Assembly (NCBI GenBank): GCA_030744095.1
Contig: JASLRF010000464.1
Span: 1 to 6,902, forward strand
Reading direction: 5' to 3'
DNA length: 6,902 nt
Origin: Pirellulaceae bacterium
GTDB taxonomy: Bacteria; Planctomycetota; Planctomycetia; Pirellulales; Pirellulaceae
Shown here piece after piece: positions 1 to 5,212 of the stretch (the first letter of the stretch is position 1; each line of letters starts with the position of its first letter). The position numbers and the translations under genes were made by a program. The notes under the pieces are model-generated. The model was not told the origin of the DNA, did no database searches, and was given only the letters and a program-made list of their open reading frames with translations.

Positions 1-1
1 G

Positions 2-331
2 GGAGTGGCCTTGAATCCCGCGACACCAGTGTCCGCCGTGGAACCGATTCTAGCAGACTGTGACTTGGTGTTGGTGATGAGCGTCGAGGCCGGTTTTGGT
101 GGTCAGAGTTTTCAAACGACTGCCTTGGAAAAGCTACGACGTTTGCGAACGCAAACGGCACCATCCACGATGCTTGAGGTTGATGGAGGTGTCAATGCTG
201 GGACGATTGCCGAGTGTGCCCGAGCCGGTGCTCAACTGATGGTCGTCGGGTCCGCGATCTTTGGCCATGATTCGTATTCCTCTGCCGTAACGCAACTCAC
301 CCATACATTCTGTGGCGATGGGGACAAGTAA
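2..331 (+). CDS. rpe: Ribulose-phosphate 3-epimerase, C-terminal half (5' end outside window)
   Basis: Interconverts D-ribulose 5-phosphate and D-xylulose 5-phosphate in the cytosolic pentose phosphate pathway (and the Calvin cycle where present). About 109 codons are visible, roughly half of the usual ~220-residue TIM barrel. The family signatures appear in order: a GVALNPATP strand, MSVEAGFGGQSF (most homologues have MSVNPGFGGQ, so the EA pair is a small variation), LEVDGGVN carrying the catalytic metal-binding Asp and the phosphate-binding Gly-Gly, and VVGSAIFG, the last phosphate-binding loop. The frame is open to the window edge. The GTG at position 5 is an internal valine, because family motifs are already under way there. 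The stop TAA lies 4 bp before the next gene, so the two are probably co-transcribed. Identity is secure. Confidence 0.95.
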   Translation, partial: GVALNPATPVSAVEPILADCDLVLVMSVEAGFGGQSFQTTALEKLRRLRTQTAPSTMLEVDGGVNAGTIAECARAGAQLMVVGSAIFGHDSYSSAVTQLTHTFCGDGDK

Positions 332-335
332 GCCA

Positions 336-917
336 ATGCTAAAAATCATACTGATTCGGCCTGGTTCGACGGACTTCGACGAACAAGGCCGAATAACCGG
401 AACGCTGGATGTGCCATTAAATGATTGCGGAGCCGACCAAGTGGCTCGCACCATCGACGAATTAACCGACCAGCAGATCCAGGCGATCTACACTTCGCCC
501 TGCAAGGCCTGCCAACAAACGGCCAATGCATTGGGCGAAGAGTTGGATTTGAAAGGCAAGCCACTGGACGGCTTGAAGAATCTCAATCACGGTCTGTGGC
601 ATGGAAAGATGATCGTCGAAGTCAAACAGAAACAGCCGAGAGTCTACCGGCAGTGGCAAGAGCATCCGGAAACGGTCTGTCCACCTGAAGGCGAGTCACC
701 AACGTCTGCCCAGGAGCGGGGGAGAGCCGTGCTTGCCAAACTTGCGAAAAAGCATAAGGATGGCGTGATTGCGGTGGTGGTGCCGGAGCCGTTTGCGAGC
801 CTCTTTCGGTCGCTGTTAAACCACGGGGAGTTGGGAAATCTCTGGAAGGCTGAATGTCAGTGCGGAGGTTGGGAGCAATTCGAAGTTGAAGCTTCAAGCG
901 TCGGTTTGAAGACCTGA
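336..917 (+). CDS. Histidine-phosphatase (phosphoglycerate mutase-like) family protein, probably catalytically dead
   Basis: 193 residues with the fold signature of the histidine phosphatase superfamily: an N-terminal LIRPGSTDFDEQGRITGTLD strand-loop (canonical form LIRHGET..N..GR..G..D), YTSPCKACQQTA (canonical SSPLxRAxQTA) at about 52-62, LNHGLWHGK at 83-91, PPEGES at 116-121 and VVVPEP at 147-152 (canonical VVSHGG). Arg8 is kept. The phosphate-accepting His is Pro9, the second catalytic His aligns with Pro150, the second Arg with Ala58 and the acid Glu with Asn82. It is therefore likely a pseudo-enzyme or a binding/regulatory protein; family membership is clear but function is unknown. ATG 336 is preferred over an in-frame GTG at 312 and ATG at 318, because residue 1 then sits directly before the first beta strand, as is usual. 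The gene follows rpe by 4 bp and precedes accD by 56 bp. Confidence 0.85.
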   Translation: MLKIILIRPGSTDFDEQGRITGTLDVPLNDCGADQVARTIDELTDQQIQAIYTSPCKACQQTANALGEELDLKGKPLDGLKNLNHGLWHGKMIVEVKQKQPRVYRQWQEHPETVCPPEGESPTSAQERGRAVLAKLAKKHKDGVIAVVVPEPFASLFRSLLNHGELGNLWKAECQCGGWEQFEVEASSVGLKT

Positions 918-961
918 TCCGAATTTGTTACCGCTCTGTCTGGCATCGCCAACGCAGACGT

Positions 962-966
962 AGGTG
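962..966 (+). promoter_or_regulatory. Ribosome binding site of accD
   Basis: AGGTG matches part of the anti-Shine-Dalgarno complement and sits 7 bases before ATG 974. It favours this start over the in-frame ATG at 1022. Confidence 0.5.
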
Positions 967-973
967 TTTTTAG

Positions 974-1834
974 ATGAGCAAATCGAGTGGAGAGAATCCA
1001 CAGTCCGCGGCGACCCCACCGATGAACAAGCGACAAAAGAGAGGCGTTCCCGAAGGGCTGTGGCAACGGTGTCCCGGCTGCCACAACGCCATTTATCGTA
1101 AGGACGCGCAAAAGCGGTTGAACGTCTGCCCGGAATGCGATTTTCACTTCTATGTCTCGGCGGCTGAACGCATCACGCAGGTGTTGGACGAATGCACGTT
1201 CGAGGAATGGGACGCGGATCTGGCACCAGCGGACCCGTTGAACTTTGAAGACAAACGTAAATACCGCGACAAGTTGGTCGACGAACAGAAACGTACCGGG
1301 ATGAACGATGCGGCCATAACGGGTACCGGCATGATTCGGGCCAGACGTGTCGCTTTCGGTGTTACCGACTCTTCATTCTTCATGGGCAGCATGGGATCTG
1401 TGGTTGGCGAACGGTTGGCACGTTTGGTTGAACGAGCGACGGAGCAGGAGTTGCCGCTGATCATCATCAGCGGATCAGGTGGCGGCGCCCGGATGCACGA
1501 AGGAATTCTCTCGCTAATGCAGATGGCCAAAGTGTCAGCCGCACTGGCTCGATATGATCAGGCGGCCGGTTTATATATCTCTGTGTTGACAAATCCCACA
1601 ATGGGCGGTGTGGCGGCTAGCTTTGCTTCGCTCGGCGACGTGGTATTCGCCGAACCCAAAGCCCTGATCGGATTCGCCGGCCCGCGAACGATCAAAGCCA
1701 CCATCAAGATCGAATTGCCCAAAGGTTTTCAGACTAGCGAATTCCTGTTGGAACATGGGTATATCGATCGCATTGTGTCACGGGGCAAACTGAAGAGCGA
1801 AATTGCACGAACGATTGACTACTGCGGCAAGTAA
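974..1834 (+). CDS. accD: Acetyl-CoA carboxylase carboxyltransferase subunit beta
   Basis: With AccA, this subunit transfers CO2 from carboxy-biotin on AccB to acetyl-CoA, giving malonyl-CoA, the committed step of fatty-acid synthesis; cytosolic. It has 286 residues (E. coli AccD about 304). An N-terminal four-cysteine zinc ribbon is intact: Cys33/Cys36 (CPGC) and Cys52/Cys55 (CPEC). The crotonase-like core follows, with the glycine-rich [11 protein letters not shown] loop, then [42 protein letters not shown], and the C-terminal [21 protein letters not shown] typical of AccD. Start ATG 974 is supported by AGGTG at 962-966, seven bases upstream. ATG 1022 (Met17) is an alternative that would remove a Ser/Pro-rich, poorly conserved leader. 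AccA is not in the window. The stop TAA overlaps the kinase start as TAATG, implying translational coupling. Confidence 0.96.
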   Translation: MSKSSGENPQSAATPPMNKRQKRGVPEGLWQRCPGCHNAIYRKDAQKRLNVCPECDFHFYVSAAERITQVLDECTFEEWDADLAPADPLNFEDKRKYRDKLVDEQKRTGMNDAAITGTGMIRARRVAFGVTDSSFFMGSMGSVVGERLARLVERATEQELPLIIISGSGGGARMHEGILSLMQMAKVSAALARYDQAAGLYISVLTNPTMGGVAASFASLGDVVFAEPKALIGFAGPRTIKATIKIELPKGFQTSEFLLEHGYIDRIVSRGKLKSEIARTIDYCGK

Positions 1835-2715
1835 TGGGATTTCTCGATAGACTCAAATCGATGCTGAAAAGCGACAAGCTCGATGTCGACGAGCGATTCG
1901 AACGGTTGCGCTCGGCCATTTCTGGCACGATGTCGAATTTTTATATGGCGCGTGATCGAGAGACGAAGAATATCGTTGGTTTGAAGATCGCGAAACAGGA
2001 TAAGTTGGAGTTGTTCGAGGCTCGCTTCAAGGGGCTAAATAAACCCTCTGAAGGCGAAATCGCCACGTCGCTGCACCATCCCAATGTCGTCGAGACGACC
2101 GAATTCGGGCTCACGATCGAGAATCTGCCGTACGCCGTCATGGAATACCTCGACGGCCCGGGACTCCACGAACTCATCCATAATCGCGACCAGATCCTCA
2201 GCGGAAAACGCCTGAACTTGATTCGGCAGATGGCCGAGGCGCTCGCCTATGTTCACGAACAAGAGTTCATCCACCGGGATGTCTGCCCACGCAATTTCAT
2301 TGTGATGAAAGACATGTCCACGCTGAAGCTGATCGATTTCGGCCTGACGCTGCCTGCCACACCGGATTTCACGCAGCCTGGAAATCGGACTGGCACACCG
2401 AACTACATGGCGCCGGAAATCATGCGTCGCAAAACGACCGACCAGCGACTGGATATTTTTTCCTTCGGCGTGTCGGTCTATCATCTGTGCGCTTTCGAAT
2501 TGCCGTGGCCAAAGCCACCGCCAGAAAAAGCCGCCTTGGCCGCGATTGCCCACGATACGGTCGAGCCTCGAAATATTCGCGAATACGCGAAGAACATCAA
2601 CTCGGAACTTGCCGATGCGATCATGTCGTGCCTGGCACCCGATCCGAGGCAACGACCTCAAACACTGAAAGATTTTCTGGAAACGATCCGCGAAATCGAA
2701 AGCGAGTTTGCCTGA
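1834..2715 (+). CDS. Small cytosolic Hanks-type (Ser/Thr) protein kinase coupled to accD
   Basis: 293 residues that are almost entirely kinase domain; no membrane segment or sensor domain follows, unlike the large membrane-anchored PknB type. Visible motifs: VGLK with Lys51 (ATP-anchoring), Glu75 of helix C, the hinge at about MEYLDG (103-108), catalytic loop HRDVCPRN with Asp149 and Asn154, DFG 168-170, GTPNYMAPE 187-195, DIFSFG 207-212, and Arg274 in subdomain XI. The catalytic residues are present, so activity is expected. Two oddities: the glycine-rich loop is degenerate (AISGTMSN, about 28-35), and the lysine of HRDxKxxN is Cys151, with an Arg at 153. The first ~20 residues are basic and probably precede the fold. 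ATG 1834 overlaps the accD stop by one base, so the two are probably made together; AccD as a substrate is only a guess. Substrate unknown. Confidence 0.92.
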   Translation: MGFLDRLKSMLKSDKLDVDERFERLRSAISGTMSNFYMARDRETKNIVGLKIAKQDKLELFEARFKGLNKPSEGEIATSLHHPNVVETTEFGLTIENLPYAVMEYLDGPGLHELIHNRDQILSGKRLNLIRQMAEALAYVHEQEFIHRDVCPRNFIVMKDMSTLKLIDFGLTLPATPDFTQPGNRTGTPNYMAPEIMRRKTTDQRLDIFSFGVSVYHLCAFELPWPKPPPEKAALAAIAHDTVEPRNIREYAKNINSELADAIMSCLAPDPRQRPQTLKDFLETIREIESEFA

Positions 2716-2728
2716 CGCCCGTTCCACT

Positions 2729-2744
2729 GCCTGTGGCCACAGGC
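2729..2744. terminator. Perfect 16-bp palindrome between convergent genes, possible bidirectional terminator
   Basis: GCCTGTGGCCACAGGC is its own reverse complement. As RNA it would fold from either strand into a 6-bp GC-rich stem with a GGCC loop. It lies 13 bases past the kinase stop and about 100 bases past the stop of the minus-strand radical SAM gene, which suits termination of the accD-kinase unit. No T-run follows, so a classical intrinsic terminator is not proven; a protein-binding site is the alternative. Confidence 0.45.
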
Positions 2745-2841
2745 GGCCTGCCTTGGATCCCACTGCAAGCGATTTCGTCCTCACATTTCTCCACAGCGCA
2801 GAAGGCGGCGGGTTGCAATCCGGTGCCATCCGCAATTCGGC

Positions 2842-3825
2842 TCAGCTTGTCGGATCGGCTGAGTAACGTCGACCTTGCCAGGTGTCTCGCCGCTGTAGCT
2901 CCATGTCCAGCGCCAATCGCACTGCGGACTTGTCCAGACACCACGTGGGACCAACAAAATAGTCGGGCGGTGCGTCTCCACTGATTCGCTCGACAATGGT
3001 GGTCGGTGGGAGCAGTTCGAGGAAGTCGACCAGCACGTTGATATATGCGTCGCGTTCGATCAGTGTCACTTCGCCACTTCGAATCTGATCGGCTAATGGA
3101 GTCCGGTCGACTGCGTACAGGTTGTTGATCTTGACCGAATCGGCGCGAAGCCGCGCCAGTTCCCTGGCGGTCGCCAGCATGTCTCCATGTGATTCGCCAG
3201 GCAGGCCCAAAATGGCATGAGCACAAATCTCGAAACCACGGCCTCGGCTCCGCGCGACGGCATCCTGGAAGGCCTCGTGATGATGACCACGGTTCATCCA
3301 ATCCAAGGAACGGTTATGCATCGTCTGCATTCCGTATTCGACAGAAAGGTAGGTCTTCTGACTAACCTCTTCAAGCAGTTCCAGAACGTCGTCTGGCACG
3401 CAGTCTGGTCTGGTACCGATCGCCATCGCCACGACGCTGGGATGCGATAACGCCTCGTCGTACAGCCGTTTCAGCCGATCCACTGGGGCATGGGTATTGG
3501 TCGCCGGCTGAAAATACGCGGTGAAGTGGTCGCATGTGTAGCGCCGCTTGAGCCGTTCGATTCCGTTGTTGATCTGGTCCAGAATCGCGATCTTCGGCAC
3601 GCGTCGGCTGGGGCTGAAGCTACGATTATCGCAGAATGTGCACCCCCCGGTTGTCACGGTTCCGTCGACGTTGGGGCAGGTAAAACCGGCGTCGATACTG
3701 ACTTTTTGGACGCGGTGGCCAAATTTGTGCCGGAGAAAAAAACTGTAGGCGTGATATCGACGCTTCGCGTTCCGCCAATCATAGTGTGAATCGACTGGAA
3801 TCGTTGACGCCAAGGCAACCCTCAT
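2842..3825 (-). CDS. Radical SAM protein, YhcC / TIGR01212 family
   Basis: 327 residues. The radical SAM cluster motif is the variant spacing typical of this family: Cys50, Cys62 and Cys65 (CPNVDG...GGCTFC, CX11CX2C), which holds the 4Fe-4S cluster that cleaves S-adenosylmethionine. Other family blocks: KRRYHAYSFFLRHKFG before the cluster, AYFQPATNTHAP, AIGTRPDCVPDDVLELL, LSVEYGMQTMHNRSLDWMNRGH, ICAHAILGLPGES and, near the C-terminus, VGPTWCLDKS. The order and wording resemble E. coli YhcC, whose substrate is not established to my knowledge, so no reaction is assigned. ATG 3825 is the first possible start, because an in-frame TAA lies immediately before it; no Shine-Dalgarno is visible. The gene is divergent from the FHA gene and convergent with the kinase gene. 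Confidence 0.92.
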   Translation of the reverse strand: MRVALASTIPVDSHYDWRNAKRRYHAYSFFLRHKFGHRVQKVSIDAGFTCPNVDGTVTTGGCTFCDNRSFSPSRRVPKIAILDQINNGIERLKRRYTCDHFTAYFQPATNTHAPVDRLKRLYDEALSHPSVVAMAIGTRPDCVPDDVLELLEEVSQKTYLSVEYGMQTMHNRSLDWMNRGHHHEAFQDAVARSRGRGFEICAHAILGLPGESHGDMLATARELARLRADSVKINNLYAVDRTPLADQIRSGEVTLIERDAYINVLVDFLELLPPTTIVERISGDAPPDYFVGPTWCLDKSAVRLALDMELQRRDTWQGRRYSADPTS

Positions 3826-3851
3826 TTAGATTCTAACGAGGCAGGGCCTCG
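3826..3851. repeat. Two abutting inverted repeats directly upstream of the radical SAM start
   Basis: TTAGA-T-TCTAA (3826-3836) is directly followed by CGAGGC-AGG-GCCTCG (3837-3851). Both have perfect arms of 5 and 6 bases. On the minus strand the GC-rich hairpin comes first, and the AT-rich repeat ends at the base before the ATG. They could be an operator, a 5'-end structure controlling translation, or chance. Confidence 0.5.
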
Positions 3852-3857
3852 AACCAA
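3830..3857 (-). promoter_or_regulatory. Candidate promoter for the radical SAM gene
   Basis: On the minus strand TAGAAT (3835-3830) matches the sigma-70 -10 consensus in five of six positions. A weak TTGGTT (3857-3852) lies 16 bases upstream in the -35 position. Transcription would begin close to the ATG at 3825, implying a leaderless mRNA or a start slightly further inside. Prediction by eye only. Confidence 0.3.
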
Positions 3858-3891
3858 TCCAAGCTACGGCTCGGTCTTGTTAGCCCGCTCC

Positions 3892-3910
3892 CCGACCAAC
3901 CTGCGGTCGG
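3892..3910. repeat. Hairpin-forming inverted repeat in the divergent intergenic region
   Basis: CCGACC (3892-3897) and GGTCGG (3905-3910) form a perfect 6-bp stem around a 7-base loop, flanked by CCCG-type sequence. No T-run follows. It resembles the dispersed REP-like hairpins found between genes in many bacteria, but only one copy is seen here, so this is tentative. Confidence 0.35.
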
Positions 3911-3969
3911 TGCCCGTCGCTACAACTTGGCTCAAGTACGACAAGTTTCCGACCAAAAGGAGACTAAGT

Positions 3970-3981
3970 CAAGACGTCTTG
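3970..3981. promoter_or_regulatory. 12-bp perfect palindrome upstream of the FHA gene, possible operator
   Basis: CAAGACGTCTTG is a perfect palindrome ending 37 bases before the FHA start codon. Its size and position suit a dimeric regulator site. It could serve both divergent genes. No family of regulator can be named from the sequence. Confidence 0.35.
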
Positions 3982-4018
3982 GACACTAACAACGAACGCA
4001 TCATAGGAAACACGAGTG

Positions 4019-4648
4019 ATGTCGACAAGTTCCGGCGACGCCGAAAAACTGTTGGGAGAATTGGTGCCCCAAGGTGGTGGCGACCCGATCCCGCTGCGCA
4101 AAGATCGGTTAATGGTTGGACGTCGTGAAACGTGCGACATCATTCTTCGGTTCGGCAATGTCTCATCGAATCACTGCGAACTGACGCTGGAATCCGGTTA
4201 CTGGTTCGTTAAGGACCTGGGAAGTCGTAACGGCACTCGATTGAATGGCTACCGAATTACCAAGAAACGGATGGACCCCGGAGATACGCTGTCGATCGCT
4301 AAACGTGATTACAAAGCAAAATACTCGCCCGCGGAACTCGGTGCTGAAGGACCGCCGCCGGATGTCGATGTCATGGTCGAAATTATGTCCCAATCACTGT
4401 TGGAAGGTGCCGGATTGGAACGACAGACTCGACAGGAGTCCGAAGGGCGTGTCGGCATCAGTGAACCGACGACTCCGAGCGACGCCGATGAAGCGACTCC
4501 CGATGCAGTCGATGCCGTTTCTTCTACCGATCCACAGGACGATTTGGGGCCGTCATCCGTGACAGAAACAGCTGACGAGACTCCAGAGCAAGCCAGCGAC
4601 GCTGCAGACGACGACGAGCCGGATGAATACAAGTTGGCACCCGAATGA
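4019..4648 (+). CDS. FHA-domain protein with long acidic tail
   Basis: 209 residues. An FHA domain, which binds phosphothreonine peptides, fills about 12-105: the GRRE turn at 34-37 with Arg35, the SSNH loop at 49-52 and DLGSRNGTRLNG at 66-77 are the canonical phosphopeptide-contact elements, so binding is expected to be intact. After about residue 105 the chain is low-complexity, rich in Asp, Glu, Ser, Thr and Ala, with Thr-Pro pairs at 152, 160 and 188; it is probably disordered. There is no signal peptide or membrane segment, so it is likely cytosolic. ATG 4019 is chosen; a GTG one codon earlier (4016) is possible. TAGGA at 4004-4008 is a weak ribosome site at 10 bases. It is likely a phospho-signalling adaptor; the kinase gene 1.3 kb away is a candidate partner by proximity only. 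Confidence 0.88.
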   Translation: MSTSSGDAEKLLGELVPQGGGDPIPLRKDRLMVGRRETCDIILRFGNVSSNHCELTLESGYWFVKDLGSRNGTRLNGYRITKKRMDPGDTLSIAKRDYKAKYSPAELGAEGPPPDVDVMVEIMSQSLLEGAGLERQTRQESEGRVGISEPTTPSDADEATPDAVDAVSSTDPQDDLGPSSVTETADETPEQASDAADDDEPDEYKLAPE

Positions 4649-4719
4649 TATTGTGAGGAGTCATTTTATTCGGGAAGCTCGAGCCGACTTTGGGCACACT
4701 TCACTTTGTCGCGTCCTGG

Positions 4720-4748
4720 TTGGACAGCCATCAAGCCATTAATCAAAT
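4720..4748 (+). promoter_or_regulatory. Weak candidate promoter for the Dabb gene
   Basis: TTGGAC (4720-4725) and TCAAAT (4743-4748) are separated by 17 bases, upstream of ATG 4784. The matches are only 3/6 and 4/6 to sigma-70 consensus. The 135 bp between the FHA stop and this start hold no other gene I can support. Confidence 0.2.
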
Positions 4749-4783
4749 CAACGAGGGAGTACGCGATTCGCGTTAACAAATTC

Positions 4784-5092
4784 ATGCTTGGTCACATGGT
4801 CTATTTTACGTTGAAAGACAATTCCCAGGCCGCCATCGACGCGATGATTGCGGCTTGTAAGAAACACCTCTCGGATCACCCGGGGACCGTTCTTTTCGCC
4901 GCCGGAACGCGAGTTCCTGATCTGGTTCGCGACGTCAATGATCGCGAGTTCGATATTGCGTTGCACGTGGTTTTTGAAAGTCGGGAAGCACACGATCAGT
5001 ATCAACTGCACGATCGACACACGCAGTTCATCGAGGAAAATAAAAGCAATTGGTCTGAGGTCCGCGTCTTTGACGCTGATGTCACGAGCTAG
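4784..5092 (+). CDS. Dabb (stress-responsive alpha/beta barrel) domain protein
   Basis: 102 residues from ATG 4784, the normal size for a single Dabb-domain (dimeric alpha/beta barrel, ferredoxin-like) protein. The pattern is an N-terminal strand GHMVYFTLKDNS, a helix with alanines and KKHL, a strand with LFAAGTRVP, then FDIALHVVFESREAHDQYQLHDRHTQFIEEN with the Y..H..H spacing common in this family, and a final strand VRVFDADV. Known members vary widely and many have no assigned reaction, so none is given. The frame is open upstream to a TTG at 4706, but that extension does not look like the family and is not used. ATG 4796 is a second possible start. No good Shine-Dalgarno is seen. The gene converges on the symporter gene. 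Confidence 0.82.
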   Translation: MLGHMVYFTLKDNSQAAIDAMIAACKKHLSDHPGTVLFAAGTRVPDLVRDVNDREFDIALHVVFESREAHDQYQLHDRHTQFIEENKSNWSEVRVFDADVTS

Positions 5093-5119
5093 TGCGAGTC
5101 GCACGGACGCGTAGCGTGC
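5092..5119. terminator. Overlapping inverted repeats between convergent genes
   Basis: GTGCG-AGT-CGCAC (5092-5104) overlaps a second stem GCACG (5101-5105) / CGTGC (5115-5119); the two would be mutually exclusive hairpins. They begin at the Dabb stop codon and lie in the 120-bp gap before the symporter stop. There is no T-run, so a terminator role is only suggested by position. Confidence 0.35.
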
Positions 5120-5212
5120 GCGATGCATTGTTTCTAAATCCCATGTGACGAAAGACCCGCTACACTTATGCCAAATGCGCTTTAGACTCGTGGCAGCACA
5201 CGCCTCATGTCC

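Noticed and set aside
312..335. Upstream GTG (312) or ATG (318) start for the mutase-like gene, overlapping rpe
   Set aside because: The extra residues precede the point where family members normally begin and would overlap the rpe coding region; ATG 336 fits the fold better. Not fully excluded.
938..959. Short inverted repeats (GTCTG/CAGAC and TGGC/GCCA) before accD as a terminator or attenuator
   Set aside because: Stems of 4-5 bases with no T-run are expected by chance, and the gap is only 56 bp inside a probable operon.
2035..2835. Long antisense reading frame (266 codons) across the kinase gene
   Set aside because: It lies opposite a gene with full kinase motifs, its translation has no recognisable family pattern, and such mirror frames are common in GC-rich coding DNA.
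2621..3301. 226-codon minus-strand frame overlapping the radical SAM gene and the kinase end
   Set aside because: It is out of frame with the well-supported radical SAM gene on the same strand, rich in Arg and Ser, and has no family motifs.
3877..4128. 83-codon plus-strand frame across the divergent intergenic region
   Set aside because: It runs out of frame into the FHA gene, has no family signal, and covers inverted repeats that look regulatory.
4706..4783. TTG start extending the Dabb protein by 26 residues
   Set aside because: The extension is basic and unlike the family, whose first strand begins at or near ATG 4784.
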